Below, one piece after another: positions 25,183 to 33,381 of a stretch of 64,000 nt of DNA (within the stretch, counting starts at the first letter, position 1; each line of letters starts with the position of its first letter). The position numbers were made by a program, and so were the translations under genes. The notes beneath the pieces were generated by a model, which had not been told where the DNA came from, made no database searches, and was given only the letters and a program-made list of their open reading frames with translations. The stretch comes from Ardenticatenaceae bacterium (GTDB lineage Bacteria > Chloroflexota > Anaerolineae > Promineifilales > Promineifilaceae), in contig JACKCC010000009.1 in NCBI GenBank assembly GCA_020634245.1, positions 124,001 to 188,000 on the forward strand, in the 5' to 3' direction.

Positions 25183-27582
25183 ATGTCAAATCCCAACAAC
25201 GCACCAGGCTGGCCCGGCATCCCCGCCCGCTGGACATCCAGCGCTAAAAGTGGCGTCGGTACGGCCTTCAATGCCGCCAGTCGCGTCTGGTTTACGCTCA
25301 GCCACGGCATCTTCAACGAAATTTATTACCCGCGCCTGGATCAAGCCTGCGTGCGCGACATGGGGCTGATCGTTACCAACGGCACTAACTTTTTTTCCGA
25401 GGAGAAACGGCACTGCGATCATGAAATTGACTATCTGGCTCCGGCCGTGCCCGCTTACAAGCTGATCAACACAGACCAGAACGGCCGTTACACCATCACC
25501 AAAGAAATCCTGGCCGACCCGCAGCGCGACGTGGTCTGGCAGCAAACCCAATTCAGCCCAGACGGCGGCAACCTCGGCGGCTACCATCTGTACGTGCTGC
25601 TAGCCCCGCATCTGGGCAACCGCGGCGCCAACAACACCGCCTGGATAGCCGACTACAAAGGCGTGCCCATGCTGTTTGCCCAACGCAACGACGAAGTCTT
25701 GGCCCTGGCCTGTTCCGTTCCCTGGCTTAAACGTTCGGCCGGATTTGTCGGCGCGTCCGATGGCTGGCAGGATTTGAGCCAGCATTACCAGATGGCCTGG
25801 ACCTATGACCGGGCCGAAAATGGCAACGTGGCCCTGACTGGGGAAATTGATTTGGTAGCTGGCAACGGCCGTTTCGATCTCACTCTCGGTTTTGGTCTCA
25901 CCGCCGATGAAGCTGGACACCGTGCCCGCGCCGCTTTGCTTGGCGGCTTCGAGTCCGCCAAACAAACCACCCTGGACGAGTGGCAGACCTGGCAAAGCAG
26001 CCTGCCCGGCGACGGTGAAGCAGATTCCAATGAAAATAAATTATATCGCATCAGTACGGCCGTTATGCGCACCCACGCCGGCAAACGATTCCCCGGCGGC
26101 TTTATCGCCAGCCTCTCCATTCCCTGGGGTTTTACCAAAGGGGACGACGATTTAGGCGGCTACCACCTGGTCTGGCCGCGCGACCTGGCCGAAACGGCTG
26201 GTGGTCTGCTGGCCGCTGGTGCGCAAGAGGATGCCCGCCGCATCCTAGAATTCCTGCAAATCACCCAGGAAGCCGACGGTCATTGGCCACAAAATATGTG
26301 GCTGGACGGCTCACCTTACTGGGGTGGCCTGCAAATGGACGAAACTGCCTTCCCCATTTTGCTGGTCGATCTAGCCCGGCGCGAAGGCGCATTAACAGAC
26401 AAAGATCGGGAACGCTTCTGGCCGATGATCTACCGCGCAGCGCAGTTTGTGGTGCAGCACGGCCCGGTCAGCCAACAAGATCGCTGGGAAGAAGACCCTG
26501 GCTACTCACCTTTCACCCTGGCCGTGGAGATTGCTGCCCTGCTGGTCGCCGCCGATATGGCTGAAGAACGCGGGTACGAAGATACGGCCGTATACCTGCG
26601 CCAAACGGCCGACACCTGGAATGCCAGCATCGAGCGTTGGACCTACGTCACTGGAACCGATTTAGCCCAAGAGGCGGGCGTTGATGGTTATTATGTGCGC
26701 ATCGCCCCGCCAGAAACGGCCGATGCCGCTTCGCCCACAGACGGGTTCGTGCCTATCAAAAATCGGCCGCCGGGACAAAGCCTGGAACCGGCCCAACATA
26801 TTGTCAGCCCGGATGCGCTGGCGCTGGTGCGTTTTGGCCTGCGCGCCGCTGATGACTCGCGTATCATCAACACGGTCAAGGTCATCGATTCCCTGTTGAA
26901 AACAGAAACCCCGACCGGTCCAGTTTGGCACCGTTATAATGATGACGGTTACGGTGAGCATGAAAACGGTGATGCTTTTGACGGCACAGGCATTGGCCGG
27001 GCCTGGCCGCTGCTTACTGGCGAGCGCGGTCATTACGAATTGGCTGCCAACAACGTGCAGCGCGCCCAAGAACTGTTAGCGGCCATGGGATCATTTGCTA
27101 ATGAGGGCGGTTTCATCCCGGAACAGGTGTGGGACGCCAACGACATTTCCGAAAAAGAACTATTCTTTGGCCGCCCGGCCGGGTCGTCGATGCCGCTGGT
27201 GTGGGCGCACGCCGAGTACGTGAAGTTGTGTCGCTCGTTGGCCGATGGCGCGGTGTTCGACATGCCGCCGCAAACATTCAAGCGGTATGTGGTAGGAAAA
27301 ACGGAATCGCCGTATACGGTCTGGCGCTTCAGCCACAAGTGCCGCTCCATCCCCGCCGGGCAAATTTTGCGGTTAGAACTATTGGAAATGGCCGTTGTCC
27401 ATTGGAGCGACGACAGTTGGCAAACCATTCATGACACCCATACCCGCGACACCGGGCTGGGCCTGTACGTCGCCGATTTACCCACCACCGAACACGAAAT
27501 CGGAGCCGAAATCTTGTTTACCTTCCACTGGTTGGATAACGGCCGTTGGCAAAACGAAAATTTCGCAGTCCAAGTTGAATAG
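25183..27582 (+). CDS. GH15 glucoamylase/glucodextranase-like glycoside hydrolase
   Basis: The 799-residue enzyme has a glucodextranase-type N-terminal beta domain (residues about 1-270, with GHGIFNEIYYPR-like 'SHGIFNEIYYPR' near 43). A GH15 (alpha/alpha)6 barrel follows, with GGYHLVWPRDLAETAGGLL near 324 and a catalytic-glutamate region FIPEQVWDAND near 644. It should release glucose from the non-reducing ends of alpha-glucans. There is no signal peptide, so it acts inside the cell, plausibly on glycogen or maltodextrin. Glucose released here would feed the pentose-phosphate enzymes of this cluster. It lies nine bases after the AI-2E gene. Confidence 0.9.
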   Translation: MSNPNNAPGWPGIPARWTSSAKSGVGTAFNAASRVWFTLSHGIFNEIYYPRLDQACVRDMGLIVTNGTNFFSEEKRHCDHEIDYLAPAVPAYKLINTDQNGRYTITKEILADPQRDVVWQQTQFSPDGGNLGGYHLYVLLAPHLGNRGANNTAWIADYKGVPMLFAQRNDEVLALACSVPWLKRSAGFVGASDGWQDLSQHYQMAWTYDRAENGNVALTGEIDLVAGNGRFDLTLGFGLTADEAGHRARAALLGGFESAKQTTLDEWQTWQSSLPGDGEADSNENKLYRISTAVMRTHAGKRFPGGFIASLSIPWGFTKGDDDLGGYHLVWPRDLAETAGGLLAAGAQEDARRILEFLQITQEADGHWPQNMWLDGSPYWGGLQMDETAFPILLVDLARREGALTDKDRERFWPMIYRAAQFVVQHGPVSQQDRWEEDPGYSPFTLAVEIAALLVAADMAEERGYEDTAVYLRQTADTWNASIERWTYVTGTDLAQEAGVDGYYVRIAPPETADAASPTDGFVPIKNRPPGQSLEPAQHIVSPDALALVRFGLRAADDSRIINTVKVIDSLLKTETPTGPVWHRYNDDGYGEHENGDAFDGTGIGRAWPLLTGERGHYELAANNVQRAQELLAAMGSFANEGGFIPEQVWDANDISEKELFFGRPAGSSMPLVWAHAEYVKLCRSLADGAVFDMPPQTFKRYVVGKTESPYTVWRFSHKCRSIPAGQILRLELLEMAVVHWSDDSWQTIHDTHTRDTGLGLYVADLPTTEHEIGAEILFTFHWLDNGRWQNENFAVQVE

Positions 27583-27645
27583 TCTGAATTTTATTGGCAG
27601 TTATCATGCCGCCGTTTGAAGGGAAGGTTTTCGAAAGAATGAGAA

Positions 27646-29547
27646 CTACAAGTGTGAATTTTTAGCCTTGATGATGGAAATAACGGCCGTTCCCCCCAAC
27701 AACAGCAACAAAACCATCGCCAACGCCGTCAGCAGCGGTTCCCAGGGTCGATTCGAGATGATCACCGGCTGCTGCGGCCCAGTTTCTGGTACCGTCCATT
27801 CAAAACTGGCTATGCTGTCTTCCAGTCCCTGCCGCCGAACAACAACATCGATTTGCCAGTTGCCAGCCACATTTAGCTGACTGCCACCAATGAGATACAA
27901 GTCCGGTTCAATTTCAGCGGCGTCTACCGAAGCCATGCCCAAATCCTGCCCCAGATAAGTAAAACGCAGGATGATGCGCAAAACTTTGGCCGGCGTCGGC
28001 CGGCGCGTACTGGCGGCACGCACAGTAAAAATATTCTGACCAGCCTGGTTGGGATTCACCGACAGACCAATGACCATATCATCAACACGCTGGCTGAGGC
28101 TGGAAGGCGCATTTCTGTTAGCGGCGATGGCTACACCACGGGCAGTGGGTGCGGCCGTTACCAACCCGGCTAATAACAAAACCAACAGCCCTACAATGAC
28201 CTCAGCAACGATTAAGCGCGGCAGCCGGCGCGCGGAAATAGGCGTCCAGCCTTGCAGCTTGTGCAGCAAATGAGCCAACGGCGCTGACAGGCGAGGATGC
28301 AAAATGCTGGAATTTAGTGCGCCAAATAGACCAACCGTCAACATCAAACCAATTTTGACCATTAACGTCTGGCCGTAAAAAGTGGAAATCATGGCATCGG
28401 CAGAGCCGACTTCTCGGCCAGTGCTGTAAATGCCGGTAGCCAAGACAAGCACCACGCTGAAAGCAGCCAAACGGCCAAATGGTCCCCAACCAGCCTGAAC
28501 CAGGGCTGTAAAATCATCTTTCTGCCGCACTAAGGGCAGCAGACCCACAACCAAAGCCAACAAACCGCCCACCCACAATCCGGCAGCCACCAGATGGAGG
28601 GTATTCATAGTAACAGCCAGTGTGGTTTGAGATGTCAAGGCGGCGGCGTGGCTGGTAAGGGATTGCACGACAAGCAGGGTCAGCAATAAGACGAAGAGGA
28701 AAATACGTTGAGTCGGGGAAACGGCCGTTTCCCTCTCCATCTGCCGCTCTCCCGGCCACAAACTTGCTGCCAAAACCAGCAGCACCATCTGCCTGGCCCA
28801 CCAGAACAAACCCAAACGAGTCTGACTAAGCCACTGCCAGGCCGTCGCCAATAAAGATATGTTGCCGGACACGCTGCTGGCCAGCGCATATGCCTGCCAA
28901 CCAACCCAAATTACTCCTACCAACAAAGACGCCAGGCTGAGCCGCCAGGCAATGCGCAAAATACGCTTTTGAGCGGCGCGTAGTACAGCCGCGACATTAT
29001 CCGAAAAGTTTGCCGGCTTGAGAACCAGTGTAGTTACGGCAACCATCCCCACCAACCCCAGTATCAGTGTATAAGTAAACCAGCGTAAAACGACTTCCGG
29101 CCAGGACACGGCCGTATCTGTGGCAACGGCCGTCGCAGTACCTAAATCAGCCCCTTCACCAATGCCAAACACAATCAAGCCCTGCGTCGAATGACCATCG
29201 GCTTCCGAGTGGGCCGCCCAGCGCAAGCTGTAAACGCCATCGGGCAGTTCCGGTAAATTCACAACCAGCAGCGTGTGATCGTTGGGGTCTACCGTAACCG
29301 TGATATCCAGGGATTGGCCATCGGCATCGAGAAGCATCGCCCCGCTAAACTCGGACGAGATGATTTCGCTAAACCAGAGCCGCATTGTCTCCGGCGCTGT
29401 ATCCAAAATGGCATTGGCGGCCGGTTCCGAGTGCAGCAGGTAAGCATGCGCGCTGGCTCGATGCACCGCCACCAAACCGATCAGGACAGTCAGAAGGATG
29501 GACCAACCAGTGCGATTGAATTTTTCATGAAAGCGCATGACGCCCAT
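27646..29547 (-). CDS. CopC-CopD fusion copper protein with C-terminal YtkA-like domain
   Basis: The 633-residue product fuses three parts. A signal peptide leads to a CopC copper-binding beta domain (residues about 33-125, beginning HAYLLHSEPA, with a SEADGHSTQG loop). A CopD-type membrane domain of about eight helices follows (about 150-490). The last part is an outer beta domain resembling YtkA/FixH (about 500-600) and a last helix. Such fusions carry copper across or to the membrane. It is convergent with the GH15 gene, with no clear terminator between. It lies downstream of a second CopC gene and near multicopper oxidases, consistent with copper supply for their maturation. Confidence 0.85.
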   Translation of the reverse strand: MGVMRFHEKFNRTGWSILLTVLIGLVAVHRASAHAYLLHSEPAANAILDTAPETMRLWFSEIISSEFSGAMLLDADGQSLDITVTVDPNDHTLLVVNLPELPDGVYSLRWAAHSEADGHSTQGLIVFGIGEGADLGTATAVATDTAVSWPEVVLRWFTYTLILGLVGMVAVTTLVLKPANFSDNVAAVLRAAQKRILRIAWRLSLASLLVGVIWVGWQAYALASSVSGNISLLATAWQWLSQTRLGLFWWARQMVLLVLAASLWPGERQMERETAVSPTQRIFLFVLLLTLLVVQSLTSHAAALTSQTTLAVTMNTLHLVAAGLWVGGLLALVVGLLPLVRQKDDFTALVQAGWGPFGRLAAFSVVLVLATGIYSTGREVGSADAMISTFYGQTLMVKIGLMLTVGLFGALNSSILHPRLSAPLAHLLHKLQGWTPISARRLPRLIVAEVIVGLLVLLLAGLVTAAPTARGVAIAANRNAPSSLSQRVDDMVIGLSVNPNQAGQNIFTVRAASTRRPTPAKVLRIILRFTYLGQDLGMASVDAAEIEPDLYLIGGSQLNVAGNWQIDVVVRRQGLEDSIASFEWTVPETGPQQPVIISNRPWEPLLTALAMVLLLLLGGTAVISIIKAKNSHL

Positions 29548-29562
29548 TAGCAGTTGCCGCGA

Positions 29563-30087
29563 TTATGCTTGCCGGCGGCGGATAACCAGGCTGACAATGA
29601 GCAGCAAAACAAACAAGCCAACAAAAACAACGGCGATAATATCCACAGGGGAGGGGCTGCTGCTTTCGGCAGCGGCGGCAGAATTTGGAACCGCCGCCGG
29701 AATGACTGACTGCCCTTTCCCCACAGCAAAGGCAAATGCGCCATCGGAGGCATCACCATCCAGAAGGGTTGCGTGCCACTGCACGGTGTAAGAACCGTCA
29801 GGCAACGGTGGCAAAGTGACAATCATGATGGCATGGTTGGGGTCGTTCAGATCGACGCCGCCATCTCCGTTGTCAGCCTGTTCACCCTGTGTGTTGAACA
29901 CCCTCATCGTGCTCTCACCGCTGACAAGTTCCTCTTCAAACCAGGTCTTCACTTGCGGCGGCGATTCAGCCAAAACCTCGCCATTGGCCGGAATCGATTT
30001 GACAATAGTAGCGTCATGGGCGAATACGGCCGTTACCATCCCTGCCAGCAGCACCACCACTAAAATTATGCCTGTGAAATTCTTCAT
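29563..30087 (-). CDS. Membrane-anchored CopC-domain protein
   Basis: The product has about 174 residues: a signal peptide ending AVFAHD, then a CopC fold (HDATIVKSIPANGEVLAESP, VQWHATLLDGDASDGAFAFAVG). An Ala/Ser/Pro linker leads to one C-terminal helix (IIAVVFVGLFVLLLIVSLVI) with an RRRQA stop-transfer tail. The N-terminal histidine after cleavage is the usual copper ligand. The start is ATG at 30087. A TTG at 30096, directly after the previous stop and well spaced from GAGGA, is the alternative. It lies 15 bases before the CopC-CopD gene and surely shares its transcript. Confidence 0.82.
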   Translation of the reverse strand: MKNFTGIILVVVLLAGMVTAVFAHDATIVKSIPANGEVLAESPPQVKTWFEEELVSGESTMRVFNTQGEQADNGDGGVDLNDPNHAIMIVTLPPLPDGSYTVQWHATLLDGDASDGAFAFAVGKGQSVIPAAVPNSAAAAESSSPSPVDIIAVVFVGLFVLLLIVSLVIRRRQA

Positions 30088-30096
30088 ACGAAACAA

Positions 30097-30627
30097 TTAT
30101 TCCTCAACTGTAATGCTCACTTTATCTCCATCCTCCAGGTTCTCATGCTGGCCGTTGGATAGGTAAACCGCAATATCGTGTCCTCCTGCCGATAAATTTT
30201 GTAAGACAAACGTGTTACCACCCATTACCATAATCGGGTTACCATCAAGGTAAATATGCCAATGGTTGCCATTTTCGCCAATTGTAAAATTCGTTGTTTC
30301 AATCGTTACCAAAATGGAATCGCTGGATTTAAAAATCGCCCCATCAGCTGGCGCTGTGATATGGACAACGGCACCATTATTAGGCACAAATGCCTCATCA
30401 TCAGCATGGTCGGCATCCCCCGTCATATCCATACCGCTCACATCTTCGTTGTTGTTCATATCGGTCATGTCGGTCATATCATCTCCCGACATCGTTGGTG
30501 TGGCCGGAGATGCTTCTTCAGCCGCCGGGGCAAGACAAGCTGTTGCCAACCCAAGAAGCATAAGTGCCATAAGTAAAATAGTCAAGACGCGGTAAGATCG
30601 CTTTCCTCGTAAATCGTATAATTTCAT
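30097..30627 (-). CDS. Met/Asp/His-rich lipoprotein, probable metal-binding
   Basis: The product of about 176 residues has lipobox GLATAC near residue 30. A stretch rich in Asp-Met and His follows (MTDMTDMNNNEDVSGMDM, then DADHADDE), typical of copper-binding segments. The C-terminal beta domain contains VHITAPADGAIF and GNHWHIYLDGNPIMV, resembling the DUF4399 or similar Ig-like domain. Its place directly upstream of two CopC genes suggests copper capture. The ATG at 30627 has GAAGGAG seven bases upstream. A longer frame reaches 30696 but runs into the insertion sequence end. Confidence 0.72.
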   Translation of the reverse strand: MKLYDLRGKRSYRVLTILLMALMLLGLATACLAPAAEEASPATPTMSGDDMTDMTDMNNNEDVSGMDMTGDADHADDEAFVPNNGAVVHITAPADGAIFKSSDSILVTIETTNFTIGENGNHWHIYLDGNPIMVMGGNTFVLQNLSAGGHDIAVYLSNGQHENLEDGDKVSITVEE

Positions 30628-30642
30628 CGTTTGCTCCTTCAT
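30609..30642 (-). repeat. Leader repeat, copy A (intact lipoprotein gene start)
   Basis: These 34 bases cover the ribosome site and start codon of the lipoprotein gene at 30097-30627. They match 32231-32264, on the other side of the insertion sequence, at 30 of 34 positions. If the insertion sequence and one target duplication are removed, the two copies lie 40 bases apart as a direct tandem repeat. Copy A is the functional one. Confidence 0.7.
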
Positions 30643-30650
30643 ATTTTTGT

Positions 30651-32226
30651 TTGGACTTTTGACATTGTGAACCAAACTCAATAGAAATCGAGTCACATCA
30701 AGTACGTTTATAACTGAATAATCAAGCCAAACTCACTGATTTCATGGCGGTTTTGCCTCTTTCTGACTCTTGATAACCACTTTTCGGCGTGGGCGTGGTG
30801 GCAATTTCATCCCCTTGGGTCTGCCCGATGAAATAAATCGGGGTTTGGGCGGCTGTGCTGGTGTCCCAATCTGGCGAATAATTCGCCCAAAATCACGTTG
30901 TACCAGGGTCGGCGACAGCAAACGGTTTTTCATGGCGGGTAGATTGCGTTCCCACGGCTTGGGCAAACGGTTGGCAACATGACGCGCCATCCATAATTGG
31001 GCATAGGCCAGATGAACCAATTGCCACCATTTCTCTTCACGCACATCTTCCGGAGTTTGAAAACTGGCTAACAACATTTTCTGTTTACCAAGGCGGAAGA
31101 AGTGTTCCAGGTCATACCGTTGTCCATACGCTTCATAGATTTCTCTGGCATTCAATTCATGGCGGTATTCGCCAATGGCCAGCAACCACAACGGCTGTTT
31201 ACAAGCCAGATTGCCTTTGTCATCATAGCGAATAACTTGCACCAAGGTAAATGGATAGCGGTACATGGGTATCCGCTGCGGCTTGTTCTTGCCCGGCATC
31301 AGTATATTGTGCCACGCCTTGATTTTAACCCGGTACACCTTGCCACGACGACTTCTCTCGCTGAAAGTCACGGCCTCATCTGGCTCATGCCAGGTATCTG
31401 GTTCTCGTAGTGCAAAGCGTGCGCCGTACTGTTGCCGACGACCAGCACCCGAACTGACCGCCTCTGACTCCGGCACAAATCGCTGGTAAAGAACCCGGTT
31501 TCCCCGCAAGCGTGTAATGCTGACCAAACGAGGGTGTTGTCGTTTGCTATAGAGACAAGCCGGCTTGCTGTAACTGCTATCGGCCACATCGACGCAAAAA
31601 CTGTCGCCAAAAGGAAGTTTCGGGTCTGTCAGCAGCGCATTTATCTGTTCGCTGCCCACCAACTCCTTGTCTTCATTTGTGGTCACCCGCCGGACCATCA
31701 AGGGAACAATCCAGCTAGGCGACACGGCGGCTTCCGCTTCTGGTAACAACCCTGTGCTGGCATATTGATGACCAATCGTTATCGATTTGTTCCCTTTTAT
31801 CGGATTCGGCTGATGAACGACCCCTCTATCAGCAAGGGTATAGGCAAACTGTCGTGACTGTGGCGTTACATCGCTTCCCAACAACCAGTAAGCCCGTTGC
31901 TGTGGCTGCAGCAGATAAGGAGTCACCAACCGGGCAAGCATCAGGTCATCCCATGTCATTTCGTTGATAGCCTTGAAGATAGTTGAATAGCTGCGCCGAA
32001 AACAAGGCGTCAAACTATATTCAACAACGGAGCGGGCATGAGGATTGCTGCAGATAGCATCCACTAATTCCATCAAAGTATCGGCTCGATTGTCAAAGTT
32101 CTGATAAAGTTGTTGTCGGAACTGCTTCAGTTCATTGGTGTGCGATGTGGTAATCATACACTATGAATGAAGCAGTTTCGTTATTTCGCAAATATATTTA
32201 TGTCAAATCAATTGTCAAAAGTCCAA
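30651..32226 (-). mobile_element. Complete insertion sequence with inverted repeats and target duplication
   Basis: The element is bounded by perfect 14-bp terminal inverted repeats, TTGGACTTTTGACA at 30651-30664 and its complement at 32213-32226. They are flanked by a direct repeat of the 6-bp target TTTTGT (30645-30650 and 32227-32232). It is 1576 bp long and carries one transposase gene on the minus strand. Intact ends and an intact gene suggest recent, possibly active transposition. It contains no ACGGCCGT motif, as expected of a newcomer. Confidence 0.9.
30742..32157 (-). CDS. DDE transposase of the insertion sequence
   Basis: The 471-residue product fills most of the element. Candidate catalytic acidic residues lie in FCVDVADSSYSKPAC near residue 189 and in YGQRYDLEHFFRLGKQKML near 350, where Y-x(2)-R-x(3)-E is a hallmark of IS4/IS701-type DDE transposases. 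The C-terminus is very basic. I place it with IS701-like enzymes but cannot name the exact group. The gene is intact from ATG at 32157 to the stop. Confidence 0.85.
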   Translation of the reverse strand: MITTSHTNELKQFRQQLYQNFDNRADTLMELVDAICSNPHARSVVEYSLTPCFRRSYSTIFKAINEMTWDDLMLARLVTPYLLQPQQRAYWLLGSDVTPQSRQFAYTLADRGVVHQPNPIKGNKSITIGHQYASTGLLPEAEAAVSPSWIVPLMVRRVTTNEDKELVGSEQINALLTDPKLPFGDSFCVDVADSSYSKPACLYSKRQHPRLVSITRLRGNRVLYQRFVPESEAVSSGAGRRQQYGARFALREPDTWHEPDEAVTFSERSRRGKVYRVKIKAWHNILMPGKNKPQRIPMYRYPFTLVQVIRYDDKGNLACKQPLWLLAIGEYRHELNAREIYEAYGQRYDLEHFFRLGKQKMLLASFQTPEDVREEKWWQLVHLAYAQLWMARHVANRLPKPWERNLPAMKNRLLSPTLVQRDFGRIIRQIGTPAQPPKPRFISSGRPKGMKLPPRPRRKVVIKSQKEAKPP

Positions 32227-32230
32227 TTTT

Positions 32231-32264
32231 GTAAATTGTGTAATTTCATCGTTTGCTTCTTGAT
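32231..32264 (-). repeat. Leader repeat, copy B (orphan start region)
   Basis: This is the second copy of the lipoprotein leader, 30 of 34 bases identical to 30609-30642. It keeps an ATG and a related MKLHNL start but runs into a stop within a dozen codons inside the insertion sequence. It is the leftover half of a tandem duplication that the element split. Loss of the GGAG (AGAAG instead) means it is probably not translated. Confidence 0.6.
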
Positions 32265-32286
32265 CCACGTAAGGAACTCCCAACAA

Positions 32287-32652
32287 TCATTCAGCTCTGA
32301 GTTTAGTCAGAAATGAGACCCAATTGTCGGGTGCCACTTGCTGTCTATCATATATTTCAAAGAGGTTACTGTTGATGCTCACCAGAATGATGCGGATACG
32401 GCCGTATCCCGACAACAGCTCCAATAAGCGCGCCGGATCGGTCATATGCGATTCGGCCGTCAGGATTATCGTATCAGGTCGTAATCGCCAGATTTCATCA
32501 ATCAAAGCGGCTTCATTTTGCACCGTACACCCCCAAACATCCAACGTCTCTTCATTTGACAATAAATTTTCTAATCCAGCCCCCATGATCTCATCATTGT
32601 TAACAACGAGGATGTGATTAGATACGGAAGAACGTTCAGGTCCTGTTTTCAT
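32287..32652 (-). CDS. Degenerate receiver-like protein
   Basis: The 121-residue product has the layout of a response-regulator receiver domain: HILVVNNDEIMGAGLENLL at the N-terminus and a middle strand DTIILTAESHM. The usual paired acidic residues are replaced by NND, and the phospho-accepting aspartate is not where expected in the central strand. It has no output domain. It may be a pseudo-receiver or an unrelated Rossmann-like protein. It lies between the insertion sequence and the small membrane protein gene. The ribosome site is weak. Confidence 0.5.
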   Translation of the reverse strand: MKTGPERSSVSNHILVVNNDEIMGAGLENLLSNEETLDVWGCTVQNEAALIDEIWRLRPDTIILTAESHMTDPARLLELLSGYGRIRIILVSINSNLFEIYDRQQVAPDNWVSFLTKLRAE

Positions 32653-32803
32653 GCGTGCGGTCTTGAACTGCGAAAGAGAAATTACCGATCAGAGAGCTAG
32701 TCTACGCTAATCGGATGCCGGTTCTGCAAAATCATTCCACCAGCAAACATGACAGTTTTCTTAAACCAGAAAATCCGATTTTTACGCACTTTTCGGTAGC
32801 GGA

Positions 32804-33277
32804 TCAGTATGCAACCACGTGCTTCAGTTCTAAATCACCAATTTGCACGGTCATCCGCGTTCCTGATTTAACAATACCGCCTGGATTGCGATAAAGCTGA
32901 TAATAGGTACGGCCGAACTCATAGTTCACATGATGGGTATGTTCCCGTGGTTTAATCTGCTGCCCATTGCTTTCAACAATTAAAACCGGCAAATTCTCAT
33001 AATCGTAGCAAAAATTAGTAGCCTTATCGGGGTCAACAATTTGAAACCGAAAATCGACGGCACCACCGCCCATCGTTACAGCAATCATCGAAACATGGAC
33101 GCCATACTGATCCTCAATGGCGGCGATTACCGCATCTTCGTCGTAGGGCGTAATGATGGATTGAATATATGGCACCCAAAAAGCACCGGATAACACTAAA
33201 GCCAGCGCCGTTAACAATGTCCAGCGAATCAAATGTCTTGGTCGATTAGGTTGTGTCCGTGTAAGTATTCCGTCCAT
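32804..33277 (-). CDS. Small membrane-anchored protein, paralogue of 34904-35401
   Basis: The 157-residue product has one N-terminal helix (LIRWTLLTALALVLSGAFWV) and an outer domain of about 110 residues. It shares a pattern with the protein at 34904-35401: 'YGVHVSMIAVTMGGGAVDFRF' here against 'YGVKVNLVAVTAAGGLVDLRM' there, then a segment on the local form of D-K-A. The C-terminus MTVQIGDLEL matches VTIVFGDVAL. The family is not known to me. The pair brackets an S8 peptidase. The ATG at 33277 is preceded by AAAGGA; a longer frame upstream has no ribosome site. Confidence 0.6.
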   Translation of the reverse strand: MDGILTRTQPNRPRHLIRWTLLTALALVLSGAFWVPYIQSIITPYDEDAVIAAIEDQYGVHVSMIAVTMGGGAVDFRFQIVDPDKATNFCYDYENLPVLIVESNGQQIKPREHTHHVNYEFGRTYYQLYRNPGGIVKSGTRMTVQIGDLELKHVVAY

Positions 33278-33323
33278 GATTAAATCCTTTTTGTTAATTC
33301 TGGTGTCGATTAGTTGGTTAGTT

Positions 33324-33358
33324 AGTTGGTTAGTTGGTAAGAAACAAACTAACCAACT
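33324..33358 (-). other. Intercistronic hairpin after the S8 peptidase gene
   Basis: A perfect 12-bp stem, AGTTGGTTAGTT with AACTAACCAACT, encloses an 11-base loop, within a TTAGTTGG-rich repeat tract (33311-33358). There is no T run on the minus strand, so it is more likely an mRNA stabiliser or processing site than a terminator. Confidence 0.55.
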
Positions 33359-33381
33359 ATCAAACCAATTTTCTCCGCACT

